In this document: positions 9,462 through 20,551 of the stretch, piece by piece
Layout of the letters: each line of letters opens with the position of its first letter
Position numbering within the stretch: the stretch's first letter is position 1
Assembly: GCF_000350225.1 (NCBI RefSeq)
Contig: NW_005179118.1
Span: 86,869-150,868, forward strand
Direction: 5' to 3'
Length of the DNA stretch: 64,000 bases
DNA from: Chondrus crispus
Taxonomy: Eukaryota; Rhodophyta; Florideophyceae; Gigartinales; Gigartinaceae
Translations under genes and position numbers: made by a program
The notes under the pieces: generated by a model
What the model saw: the letters and a program-made list of their open reading frames with translations, nothing else
What the model was told of the DNA's origin: nothing
The model's database searches: none

Positions 9462-9489
9462 GTTTTTGCGCGCAATTGCGCGCAAAAAC
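9462..9489. repeat. Perfect 28-bp palindrome
   Basis: A perfect palindrome whose core is gcgcgcaattgcgcgc flanked by five T and five A bases. It lies just beyond repeat C copy 2. It could be a terminator-like or cruciform structure or a protein-binding site; no gene is close enough to decide. Confidence 0.7.
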
Positions 9490-9890
9490 TGCCAGATAAT
9501 GCTGCAAAATGAAAAAAATCACCACTTCGGCCTTCTTCAGGCGACCCACCGATAATCGCGATCAACCATCGAAATCGATATCCCCCATGCCTTCCTAGGG
9601 TCCCTGTAGCCCATCTCCATGCAGTGTCTTCCATTGTCTAAAATCGTTTCTTCATGAAGAATCATGAAGTTTCTCAGTTTCTGCATGAATAAACAAGCAA
9701 AAAGCAAAAATGAAAAAACATCCCGAAATCGCGGGCATTTGTAGTCGAATTTATTTGCGTACGAACGCCTGGTCACCCCCTGAAATCACCCTAAAATTTG
9801 GGGTAATCATCATTCCAATAAATTGAAATTTGTATCTCGCACAGCAACAGGTTCCTTCATACACACCGAAAATTTTGAGCTGCATCTGCG
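9490..9890. other. Intergenic, no gene supported
   Basis: No ORF or repeat of note. It probably includes the promoter region of the Uma2-type gene, but no clear TATA box was picked out. Confidence 0.4.
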
Positions 9891-11124
9891 ATGCTGTTTG
9901 AAGAGCTTCGTCAGATGCACTCAACTTCCAGCATCTCCCGCTCGTGCCCTCGCTCGCTCTCTCACTCGCTCTCGTCGATTTACTTCTCTGCTCATCTGAC
10001 ATTGGCAATGCTGCCCACATCCCCGGCTTCTCTCTCTTCATCGTCGCTGGCATCACCGCCGGCGCCACTGCCATCTTTTCCATCCGCCTTGCCAACCGCC
10101 ACGCCACATTCCGGACCCGGCAGTCTTCATCTTTGTCCAAGCAACCTCGACGATTTTTTGGAGCTCCCCAATACACCTCAGGATCGCTACCATCTCATTG
10201 ACAGCGTCTTGTACCACCAACCACGCATGCCCGACCCAGAACATGGTGACATTCAGGCCTTCATCACAACCAGCGTCGAAGCAGGTAACCTGAATCTACC
10301 CAGGCACAAATGGCGCTAGGCCTATTTCGAAGCTGACGTCGCCAAAGAAATCACGAAGGACCCTCTTGACATCGATGAAAGCCTGGCTGAGAAACACTCG
10401 GACGTCATCGCTGATATCGCCATTGGACCCTATCAGTCTGCAACGGATCGCGGGAACCTCTCACCACGTTCCCGCAAAATGCGTTTTCCGCCGGGCAGGG
10501 TACCACACCTCATAATAGAAGTTACGAGTCCATCGAACCCGCTTAACGATATCTGCTCAAAAGCAGTTGAGTATGCCAGGATGAAAGTACCGCAGTACGT
10601 CATTGTGGATCGCAAAAATCGCTGCGTCACTGTTCACTCCCTCGATCATCCAGAGAACGATTCTGCTGGCCCTTCCAGGAGAAGATCTGCACGCCTTTCC
10701 AAATCCCTTCCCCCGTCGGGCTATCCTCTCTACTCCGAAACTCAAAAGTTTTATGGTGCTACAGTTGTTCGCGCTAACGTGCTAGAGGAGCTCGCCCTCA
10801 CTGCGGAAAACTTGTTGAAGCCGATGCGCACTCCAACCGAGATAATTGGATCACCTGTGCGCAAATCCCAGCTTGAGAGGGATGATGCGCACGACGGAAC
10901 GCGAGAGGGATGATGCAAAGCGCGAAAGAGATGATGCCAGGAACAAAGAGAAAGATGCCAGGAAGAAGGCCAAAGAGAGGAAGAACACGATTATGCAACT
11001 TAATGCCTTGATGAATAGAAGAGGAATAGAGGTCCCGGCAGAGCTCCAGCACAGCACTGATGACTTTTCAGGTAGCAGTCGATCTTCTACAGCTTCACAC
11101 GAACGTCAGCGAAGTAAAATCTAA
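9891..11124 (+). pseudogene. Uma2-family (DUF820) PD-(D/E)XK nuclease-like gene with nonsense codon and frameshift
   Basis: One frame is open from 9891 to 10913 except for TAG at 10317-10319. The second half has the Uma2 core: LIIEVTSPSNPLNDIC (the catalytic Glu lies in IIEV), then the KAVEYARMKVPQYVIVDRKN block, matching the usual EVLSPS...K..Y...GVPEYWIVD pattern. After a one-base frameshift near 10890, in a duplicated gagagggatgatgc motif, the adjacent frame gives a charged coiled coil ending in a MNRRGIEVP motif. This equals the coiled-coil plus 'LRELGIDP' tail common on cyanobacterial Uma2 proteins. The real start may be the ATG at 10008, since residues before it are low complexity. Uma2 proteins are abundant in cyanobacteria and some other bacteria, so an origin by transfer is plausible. 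Two independent lesions make it a pseudogene unless they are sequencing errors. Confidence 0.75.
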
Positions 11125-11286
11125 AACAGAAACTAGTTTCATGCTATAACACTCTAAGAAAACAGTACGAGCACCTCCCGTCCACCTTGGTTTCCCGGCG
11201 TCGACATGCATGCAGACGACATGTTGTCTCACAGAGTTATACCATTCAACTAGTTTCTGTTTTGGATTTTACGCCTCTGACGTTCG
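11101..11286. repeat. Inverted duplication of the Uma2 gene 3' end
   Basis: The last codons and stop region (11101-11141) recur in inverted orientation at 11248-11286: both arms contain gtaaaatc[c/t]aaaacagaaac and a gaacgtcag block. The arms are ~40 nt with a few mismatches and a ~105-nt spacer. It may be a foldback element that supplied the gene's 3' end. Confidence 0.65.
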
Positions 11287-11655
11287 CCAGGTGCATCATA
11301 CAATATATCGCAACCACAATAAAGAATACTATACCATCACCAAATGCCCATCGCCATCAGTGTAAAACAAGCGAATGGCTCGAGCCTAAAAATGCCATTG
11401 TGCAACCGCTTTCATATACCAGTGCTCACCAACCCCCGTGCTAGCGGCAGTACCCTTCCTACGTGCCTCATCTTTGGAATTCGACCCTTCCTGCTCAGCG
11501 CCCCAGCCCATATGCACGCAGCAACCTTGCTTTCCGCCCGGCTATACACCACCTCCACAATCACGGACCAATCGAGGTTTGAGGTAGTTACGAACGCGGA
11601 AAAACTCGCCGCTGCTCGTCGTGTCCGAGATCTAGAAAATCGGCATGCGGCAGGA
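11287..11655. other. Intergenic, no gene supported
   Basis: A 110-codon open frame (11344-11676) has no recognisable feature and runs into repeat A, so I do not call it. Confidence 0.35.
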
Positions 11656-12216
11656 GGTTGCTACGCCCAAACTTAAACGTGCAATTGATTCATAGCACTG
11701 TTGCCAGAGTTAAGTAGATCCCTGATTCCGGGACTGTTCCCGAAGGACACGCATGCATCTCACATTCTAGTTTCGAGATACCCACTCCCTATCTTGTGCA
11801 TGCCTGATTCTATACAGCAATCGATGAAAACTGTCTTTCCGACAGCCACCACCACCACTACTACGGCTTTCTCTTCCTTCCCATTTCCGCTGAAATAAAC
11901 CCCAGATAGTTGCCCCTCCTTGTTGTCTGTCGCACACACCGTCTACCCGTGCTCATTGTCCCTTGTTTCTCTTAAGATTCCCACTTCCTCCTCTCATGTT
12001 CTGTCAACAATTAGTACTTGCTGTATTATCTGATGAGGACGACGGGAGAAGAAACCAACAACTCTCAACTATTGTTTAACGCATCAAGCGTCGGGAACAA
12101 GTGTGAAAGGCAATCGCGCGCTGACGTCCTGAGACGTCCTGAGACGGACTGTAGATGCGATTTGAAGATGGATTTTGCGTGCAGGATTTTGCGTGCAGAA
12201 GACCGACATGAGTACG
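11656..12216 (+). repeat. Repeat A, copy 1 (partner 37050-37578)
   Basis: About 550 bp homologous to 37050-37578 in the same orientation. It begins gttgctacgcccaaac and ends near gacatgagtacg. The copies share cgtgcaattgattcatagc, gtttcgagatac, the cattgtcccttgttt stretch and caattagtacttgctgta. Divergence is moderate with indels. The length and single-copy state suit a solo LTR or a non-autonomous element; no coding potential. Confidence 0.75.
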
Positions 12217-13044
12217 GATTTTCTGCCATGCTCTAGAACATACAGTACATGGATTAGAGTTCATATCATCTTCAAGATCGTGGGATGGTACGCTACGCTA
12301 CCTCCCCACTGAAAGGCACCACTTACACCCCAAAAGCATCTCAAGCAATTGTTTCCTAAGAGAACGTGGTTTTTGTTTGTCGAAGGAAGCGATCGATGAC
12401 GACGTCGTGCATGACACGTGGCAGAATGACATGACTGTCTGCTGTTCCAGAGACCTCGAGGTTTTAATTCTATCCACTCATCTCACGTCCTTTTTAGTCT
12501 TGTGAAAACCTCTTGTTACTTCGAGGCAGACGCGAGAAAGCTCGCCTGAAGGCGTGATACATAAATCAGTTTCGAGTTTTCACAACAGAGAAGAGATGGT
12601 TTAGCTTTCATGTAAGAATAACACATGCAAGGGCGAGGAGCACTGTAGCCTCGGTATAGAGATCGAATAGAACAGGAGAACGTAAAAATAATTACGGAGG
12701 CTCTATAGACAGCACCGAGCGTATGGATTTGACCCGGTCGTGAGCCATTATTAAAACTTTCCATCAATATGTTGTGCACCTTACACATGGGAGTGTGAAA
12801 CCCTCAATACCTACGAAAGAAAATTGCTATGCGTGCCTGCGTTCGAAACTTATGAGAAAAGCGCTCGTTGACCTCAACAATCTTCCCTGCATCGCGCTCT
12901 TCCAACAGTTCGCCAATGCAAGGTATAACAGAGAGGCCCTTGGAAATGGCGTACACCAACTTGTTCGCGACACCTTCATCAGTCTCTCTGAAAATGGTGG
13001 GACGTTGGGAAAGTCCGATGATCAGTAATTTACTGTTTGCATTT
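12217..13044. other. Intergenic, no gene supported
   Basis: Contains the short third copy of repeat C (12393-12424, gatgacgacgtcgtgcatga core). Short ORFs only. AT content rises towards 13 kb. Confidence 0.4.
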
Positions 13045-13515
13045 GTTTCGAAAAATGTATATTTTAAAATTCTATTTTAAGGTAACATGTCATCCCGCGG
13101 CGTAGAAACGTGACTATTACGTCATGCTCTGCAGTCCGCAGAGTATGACTCCCTGAGCATGATGGACTGCCAAAGAAAATATATGAAATAGTACGAACAA
13201 CTACTGTGCGCATTCGATTCGGGACATACATTTTAATATTCAATTTTAACCCAACACGTCATCCCGCGCTGTAGAAACGTCATTATTACGTCAGGCTCTG
13301 CAGTTTACAGAGCATGTCTTCGCAATGGCCGACCATTGATTAAGGGGGATAAATAAGCAATGAAAATATATGGAATAGTACGAACCAATACTGTTCGAAT
13401 TTGATTTTGCCTATATATTTCAATATTCAATTTTAGCCCAACACGTCATCTCTCGTTGTAGAAACGTCAGCATACAGTCATGTTGTGCAGTTCACAGAGC
13501 ATGGGTTGCATTGGA
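13045..13515 (+). repeat. Repeat B, three diverged tandem units
   Basis: Three units of about 170-185 bp. Each holds a ttttaatattcaattttaa-like stretch, then acacgtcatcccgc, gtagaaacgt..attacgtca, a ctctgcag..cagagcatg block and an atatatgaaatagtacgaac block. Single units of the same family occur at 39228-39385 and 60930-61110, inside the duplicated block carrying the two-gene cassette. Non-coding, AT-rich. Confidence 0.75.
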
Positions 13516-16134
13516 TGAACATTAATTTCAATGAAATAAAGAAGCAAAGAAATAAAATTAAATGTGCGAGTGAACACTGTATATAGACTGTAACGTCTAA
13601 AGATATCGACCTATTTAGACTCAATTTAGACATTCACCTGAAGGCATGCACTTGCGTAGTCGTGCATCGGATGCTATGGGTTACCATTTTCTCGCAACAA
13701 ACAATCTCAATCATAAAACGACAAGCACTACATTTTCTGACAAACGAAGGATACCAAGCGTTGCTTCTGGAGAAAAATAAGTATAGTTACTCGTGCTGTT
13801 ACCCACGCTAAACCTGATCCATCCCTGGATGAATGGTTTTTCCCATTGCGACCAGTACGCCCAAACTACCACCTCATGTTTTTGACCTTCATCTGCTCAC
13901 TTCTGACACTGAACGCCCCATAATAATAGTAAAGACCTTTTTCTCTCTCCCCGTGCCACCCAAGTACTGTACCCATTTTTGATCCACCTCGCATAACTCA
14001 AACAATCATATCTTCACAACGACAACACCGATTCCCAAAACAACCACAAAGTTCGCTTTGTTTCGGCCTCCTCTACAAGCTCAAAACGGCGAATTTGATT
14101 TATAGAGCAAGAAGAGGCGGTAATGTAATTTGGAACCGGTTAAAGAGAGTGGGAAACGGATAGAGATGGGAGTTTGTCGCGCGAGTGCGATCGGGTATTT
14201 TTCCTGTCGCAACAGCGGGGAGGGGCGTAGACAGAGTGGTGTCGAGCAATCTTGCGAGGAATGGGTACCCGATAGGTGGTCTACATTGAATTGGTATCTG
14301 GGCTGACTGCACTGTAAACAGTGCGGAAGATGGCTGCATTGGAAAGCGATGTTGACATTGACTGACTTTACAGGTGGGGACGGGGGCGAGACGTTGATTC
14401 GCAGGATAGAGACCGAACGATTGCGGAATTCGGCATAAGGGAGATGATGGGGGTGGGGACCGTTGCAAAATAAGTAGTGCGGCTGGTGTGGCTGTGAAAG
14501 GAGGCCTAAATGCGCTTGATTTTACTATTTGGCGAGTTGCTTTCTTTGAATGTTTGTAGAAGGCAAGGTGATTAGCATTGAAAATTGATGTGAGTTGGGT
14601 TGGACATGATGGTGCGGTGTTGCAAGCAGGTAAAGGTTAGGTGGTGTTGGTTCAAGTTTATCACACACACAGGGAGTGTCGACAATGATTCGGGGTTTGT
14701 TAGAGCAGTATGGGCAGATTGAAGGTGAACGGGAAACTGATGCACCATTTTGTATCTGTTGCGTTGTTCTGTTCTTTTTTGTGTTCTTAGTTCTGTTGTA
14801 CTATTCTGTTCTGTTCAGATGATTCATGCAAAAGATATTTTATCTACTCGCAAATCGACGCACCCGTCTCTAGCAGTGACGCCTTCAGCGACTTAAATCG
14901 TGTTTGCAGGCGGATGTGTCTTCAATTGGGTAGAAGTGTTGAGATGTTACCGTTTCTTTGGCTAGTGATCTATGTGGAACAGTTGCTCATGACACAGCCG
15001 ACCTACGTACATTAATAATGTACTTGTCTCTCTTTTCAAGATGACTTTGTCCTCTGCTTCGACTGTTTCAACCCCAAAGTGGAGACATACTATTGCAATG
15101 TCGTCAGTCTTCGTCGCTGCTCAAAAATATCTACCCGATGAGATCCATGTAAACGGACTCAGTTAAAACTTCATCTTCCGTCCTTTAAAGATCGGAAAGA
15201 AAAACTGTTGTATTGGATCCGTTCTGCTTGAATATTAAGCACAAAAAACTACTTTTCCAAAGATCCAGGCGGGGATTTAAAGTGACGCAAAGCTGCTCTA
15301 CAATTAGCAGAGACAGACACTCACTCCGGTCGCTCGTATGGCCAACCAGAGTTTTTTCTGTTCTCATCGGCAGCACTTGCACGTTTCTTCTGCTGTATGT
15401 GAACGTTCCACTTCGTCAGCCGTTCCGCAACATGTCTCCACCTCTTGTTTCTATTCTCTTCCTGCACCACACAAAACTTCAAGCGAACTTGCTAACCGCC
15501 ATTCTTCATTCTGTACTGGCTTTTCTCCAGAAAAGATCGCAGCGCACCTAACATTGTCAATATTGGGGAAAGCCGCGAATACAACGTCCTTGCAAATTAT
15601 GTATGAACTGTTACAGAACGTAATTATCGGTTGATAAAGTTTTGCAGACTATTCAGAACCAAAGAGTATTCACCTACGGTGCAATGATATTCGTCTAATA
15701 CGTATCCTTCTGATGTGCAGTATAAAAAGACTAACCGTCTACTTGACTGATCTTACTGTCACAAAAAACTGCATACGTAAACACCAGTTGATGCTGTGTT
15801 TCGTTCTCAAACAGTTTCATCTCAACATGGAAGAAGATCGCTTTGCTCAGCATGAGGAGAGAGACATTGATGCTAAACGAGAAATCATCGTAACAGAATT
15901 GGTGGACTGAATTGGCATGCAACCAAACTCGAGTGCAAAATGGCATCACTTTGCTGCAAATTTTTCATCAATTCTGAATGCACTGAGGGATGAACTCGAT
16001 TACATACCCTTGGTATTGTCCATTAAGAATGGATTGAGATCAGGTGAACGCAGAAGAACAATCTAGTTTGTTGTATCACAAGGTTGTCGTGGCAATATGT
16101 CAGTCTCGTTGACTGACATGTCATGTTTTCTGAT
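13516..16134. other. Long intergenic region, no gene supported
   Basis: AT-rich sequence without recognisable domains. A 122-codon minus-strand frame (14100-14468) is Pro/Ser/Leu-rich and featureless. Small plus frames around 15.2-15.9 kb, one ending in a charged segment (EEDRFAQHEERDIDAKREI), lack any homologue I know. Nothing repeats elsewhere in the window. Confidence 0.4.
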
Positions 16135-16160
16135 CGCATCAGATCAGGTCAGATCAGATC
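16135..16160 (+). repeat. GATCA-type short tandem repeat
   Basis: About five tandem copies of the 5-mer tcaga/gatca around gatcaggtcagatcagatca. Simple repeat. Confidence 0.6.
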
Positions 16161-16350
16161 AGATGCCATCACATGGTCATTTTGAAATCCGCACTACAGA
16201 ATGATGTCATGAGAGGTCGGCGTCGAGAAGGAAACAGAAGTGTGATCTGATGTTTAGTGTCACCTCTGGAATCTCTCTGCACAACTCTCTCTCTCTAGAC
16301 ACCTACATTGCGATGTCAAGGAGATTGCGACGATGACGTCGCTTAACTAC

Positions 16351-16615
16351 TGTACAGCCCGTCAGCAAGATCGAAGCCCCTTTTAGTCCAGTGGGGCAGC
16401 GTTGTTCCACGTTTTCAGAACTAACCAAAACGACGCTGCATTGTAGTAAATTATAGTAAACAATGGGCGTATTATTTGCTACTACTGTACAGCCCGTCAG
16501 CAAGTTCCAAGCCCCTTTTAGTCCAGTGGGGCAGCGTTGTTCCACGTTTTCAGAACTAACCAAAACGACGCTGCATTATAGTAAATTATAGTAAACAATG
16601 GGCGTATTATTTGCT
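16351..16615 (+). repeat. 135-bp tandem duplication
   Basis: Two nearly identical copies, 16351-16485 and 16486-16615, each starting tgtacagcccgtcagcaag and ending with gggcgtattatttgct. Only a few bases differ, so the duplication is recent. Its last part holds the micro-repeat gtaaattatagtaaa. No coding capacity beyond a mirrored minus frame. Confidence 0.85.
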
Positions 16616-17190
16616 AGAAAGACAGTTGTATCCGACTTGCTCGACTTGAGCTTTTATTTTTGAGCTATCTAGATTCAAATGCCCTATATTTTGTTTCCTC
16701 TTCTATTCTGAACTTTCTTCGCTTCCATCTTTCCCTACATTACGACTATTTGAAGCATGCAAAAGCAACTGCTTGAGCATATATATTATTTTCTCTGACC
16801 ATTACCCCAGGGGTACCTTTCTCAAAAGGGAAAATTCGGACAGATATCAACGAACGAACTGCTAAATTAACCAGCGTTGCTTTGTGCATCACTAAAGCAA
16901 CACCATCAGCTTCAGCGTAGCGTCGGAATTTTATCGCACTATCGGTTTGTTGGCATATCTCGAACACTTGACGAGAATGGCAGCGAACTATGGTTTTACT
17001 AACGTGCGCAAGCTCCCTTCGTGTGAGTTTGCAGATCAGGTCGCTAGACTTCTATTAACGCTACAGTAGCTTGATGGCATCTAGGAAGGCTTGCAAAGCA
17101 CTATTTGAAAACAAGTAAGTTCTACTTTTCATCACACAACATTTTGCAGACAGGGCTGCCTCATAATACTTCTGCTGACTTTGTTCGCAG
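16616..17190. other. Upstream region of the coiled-coil pseudogene
   Basis: No ORF of note. It ends at a splice acceptor (ttgttcgcag) used by the first recognised exon, so an upstream exon probably lies here but could not be identified. Confidence 0.4.
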
Positions 17191-19310
17191 GATTCTGCAA
17201 TACTGTTGGATCGAGAGACGAGTGCGAGACTGAAAAGTGAATTACAAGCAATGAAAAGCTCGTTAAGGGATGCCGAGAGTGCAGAGAGAAATGCAAATGC
17301 TGAACAGATTGATTTAGAATTGCGATTTCGAAAGTTGTCTGTAGAGGTTGAGCGTGTGCGAGCTTCGAAGAAAGAAACGGACGTAGCTCTCTTCGAAGAG
17401 AAGAAAGAAAGTGAGTCCGTGACCAGTACAACTTTTGCAATGATGCCGACAATTTTGCCGTCATGCAGCTAGCTGATCAACTTACCCTTCCTGAAACGCT
17501 TGTGCTGTTGCATTTATCCTAGATGTTCTCAAGAACACAATCCAAAGGTACAGCACTGAAACAATATCATTGATAACAAGAATTGAAAATAATACTCGGA
17601 TTCTTGATCAGAAGGACCGGAAAGTTCAAGAAGCTACGCGTCTAAATTAACTTAGTTTATTCCCTTTGCGCTCCATTGCAATTATTTCGATTCTGACTTT
17701 TTTTGGCGTTGCTCTGCCTTCTCATTGCGCCGCTTCTTCAAAACATTCCTCTCTTGACGTCAGCTGAGTGAGAACTGTCATAGATACAAAAAAGAAGTGA
17801 GGATGAGATTGTCACGGGCAAGAAAATTGCAATTGAGAGGGAGGAAATTGACTGTCAAGTGGCCGAGTGCCAGAACTCGTAAGTTCCAGTGCTTTCCGGA
17901 ACACAATCCTGCTTGACGGCCAGTACCAGCGTTGTCTCCTTTGAGATCTTCTGACTTCCTTTACCATGGCGATATTTTCTTGTGCGGATAGCCTCAAATC
18001 TGAGAAAGAAAACTATAACGCAGAAATCACCCAAATACGTGAATCAACAGAAGCGAAACTCAAGAAACGAAATCTGCTTGTCAAAACATTGCGGCTGGAG
18101 ATTGAAAACCAGAGGAGTAGGAACTGTCGAGTACAGGTGCGCAAGCTCATGCAGTCTTTCCGTTTTCACATATCTATATCGGAGACAAATCATACAGCTA
18201 ACCAGGAAGTTCTGTTGAGACACAGAAATCGTTCGATGACGTAGCGCTGAGAGCTGAGTCACACGGTAAAGACTGCAAGTTGAGTCTGCCGACGGTTTCA
18301 ACCATGAAGCGCGTATTGAAACTTTTCTCAAGTGCAAGTTCTAACTATCGCTATGTATTTCACTCTTTCGATACACCTGCATCGCTGAAATTGGTCCTTA
18401 TCATCAGGGGCTTGACAAGACGATACGCTAGCTGGACATCTTTCTACAGCATTTCTCGCACGTTGGTGCTGGACGTGAGCAATGCCAGGGACTTAGCCAA
18501 GTGGCTATCAGAACTTCGATTTTTCCGGGAGCGATGACGATTTGAGCCCAACTCTGCTAACCCGTGTAGAAGATAAGAGGAAGAGGCGTCAGGATTCGCA
18601 GACACGCAGCTCATCGGGGAGATTTCAGGAGTTCTCAAGAAAGCTGGAGAAATCTATCACAGTTGCACTTTGCAAGGCAGAGGAGGAAAGCATTAAGCAC
18701 AGGGAGAATCGCTGCGAATTTGTGGAGCAGTCGAATGCAAAGAAAGAATGTTATCGTAAGGAACTCCAGCAGTGCATATATGACTTTTACCTAGTTAGCA
18801 AAGAAAAGGCTACATTGCAGGATGGCATGAGTGCCAACGAATCTATCACGCCAAAGCAGAAAACCGTTTCGGATTTGAAAGACAAGGAGAACGCGAAGGT
18901 AATCGCAGGACTTGCGGAGTGTCGCAGTGCTCTGCAAGAAACTAGAACGCAAAGTCAGAGAGACGCAACGTGGTTGGAGTCCAGGATCAAAGACTTATAA
19001 CAATTGCAGCCGAAGGAGACTGTATCCAAAGACCAAGCCCTTAAAGATTTGGAACTCCGCAACAGACAAGTGAGCGATATGAAGAGGGGAGCTGAAAGAG
19101 AGAACGGGGGTGGCCGACAGCGAACGCGAGGAAACCATGCGTGAATTTGCGAGAGCGGCACAGGAAAGAGCAGCAGCGGTTCATGCCAAAGATGATATTG
19201 AGAACCGACTACATTTGTGTGTCTTTGAGAGAGACGCTGCTGTCGCAAAGGTCGAGGAGTTGCGACAGGAAGCGCGAGAGGTTGGTGGCAAGCAGAGGAC
19301 AGTAGTGCAA
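17191..19310 (+). pseudogene. Multi-exon coiled-coil protein gene, decayed
   Basis: Exons are recognised by coiled-coil coding and matching phases: 17191-17410, 17523-~17646, 17764-17878, 17992-18136, ~18206-18265 and 18570-~19310. Introns are GT-AG and 110-305 bp; the last has a TGCTAAC branch site just before its acceptor. The product is almost wholly heptad-like (AMKSSLRDAESAERNANA, KKIAIEREEIDCQVAE, EEETMREF-type blocks), resembling SMC, myosin-tail or kinesin-type coiled coils without a catalytic domain. Lesions: TAA at 17647, a shift in the A6 tract near 17790, a shift near 18213, TAA at 18998 and an extra G near 19108. The phase agreement across four junctions shows it was once a real spliced gene. 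The exact family cannot be named. Confidence 0.65.
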
Positions 19311-19313
19311 GTA

Positions 19314-19389
19314 TGGATCTGTGGGCTGGAGATGCTCTGTCTGCTTTGTCAGAGCTCTGTCAACAGAGCATCTCCAGCCTACAGATCCA
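19314..19389. repeat. 27-bp inverted repeat (hairpin) at the end of the coiled-coil gene
   Basis: Arms 19314-19340 and 19363-19389 contain gggctggagatgctctgt and its complement, with one mismatch and a 22-nt loop. It directly follows the last coding segment. It may be a transcript-end structure or a foldback insertion. Confidence 0.8.
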
Positions 19390-19549
19390 ATTGACATTAA
19401 TTGAGGACACTTTTCAGGAGACGTAAAATATTTAACAATATCATCTTTTTCCAACTTTTTGCACTGCTCGAAAGTTCGGCGTTTCATGTTGTTTCTTATT
19501 ATTCATCTTCGAAGTTTTGCAGATCCATGATCTCATGCATCTGTTGATT

Positions 19550-19750
19550 TCAACACTTCGCAGAGCTCTCAGTAAATCATTCATCATCATCAGAGCTCTT
19601 GAGAGCTCTGATTCTTGAGCAAATGAAAATTCAAATTTGAAAAATATCAAAGTAATTGGGAAAGTTCTTTATACACATTTTAATTTACTTTTTTTAATTT
19701 GTGGTCTAATTTTATTAGTTGCAATGGTTGGGCTCTTGAGAGCTCTGTTG
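19550..19750. repeat. Cluster of GAGAGCTCT half-palindromes
   Basis: AGAGCTCT-type motifs recur at about 19561, 19592, 19601 and 19737, partly as cagagctcttgagagctctg. The 19737 copy is ~130 bp from the others. Simple palindromic cluster of unknown function. Confidence 0.45.
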
Positions 19751-20551
19751 GTGGTCTTCGCACAGTGGTTACCCCTCGATGGGGTCGGAGTCCGACCTAA
19801 CAGATCCTTTCGATTTATACTCCTGAAGATCCTGGCATCCGCCTTCCTCCCCTTCCTTCTCCTCTTCCTACCCCGCTAATCGTCGCAGTCTCCGACGAGC
19901 AGCGAGAAGCCGTGGTCCCCCTCCTCTTGCCTAGAGCTCCTCGTCCTCGCGGCCCTGCTCACAGTCCTCGCAACTCTCTAGTCGCTTGTCCCGCGCGAGC
20001 TTGCAGAGCATAAGATTCGAGTCAAGTCTGTTTATCCTGCTGTCGTCGAGACGCCAATTTATAATGCATTTATCACGAGGATAACCTTGACAGCACGATG
20101 TGCTCTTGCCTTCTCCACGCCATACCAGGCAGAGTCAAGCACAGCACGCATGTCATGCTTCTTGAAGCACGCACTACTTTATGGGTACGATAGAACATCG
20201 GATGATCGCCAGCAGACCAGGTGGTGATGGAATTTCCTAGACGCAGGCAACACTTCCCTCGTCGCGGTCATAGAAACTCATTGTCGGGCAGAGGTATCTC
20301 GCCACATGCTCTTCGCGCTGTGCCATTATAGAAAGGAGTCCAATGGCGTAGGGATGAATCTTCAGCTTGTCGAAGACGAGGCCAGAGAAGGTGGGTCTGC
20401 GACGGATTCGATTTTGGATTGAGGACGAGATCTCGAGACGATGTTTTCGTCGAGGCAATTGTGCAACAGTATTCAGCGCAATGGTAAAACTTTTATTCGT
20501 TCTTATGCTTATTCTAACTGCACGCACCAAGCGGTCTTACGTAGAATGAAA
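19751..20551. other. Intergenic, no gene supported
   Basis: Short ORFs on both strands without features. No tRNA cloverleaf was found in the GC-richer part near 19.75-19.85 kb. Confidence 0.4.

Noticed and set aside
19745-19830. tRNA-like stretch with paired GGTCGG/CCGACC
   Set aside because: No acceptor stem, no GGTTCRA T-loop and no plausible anticodon arm could be drawn.
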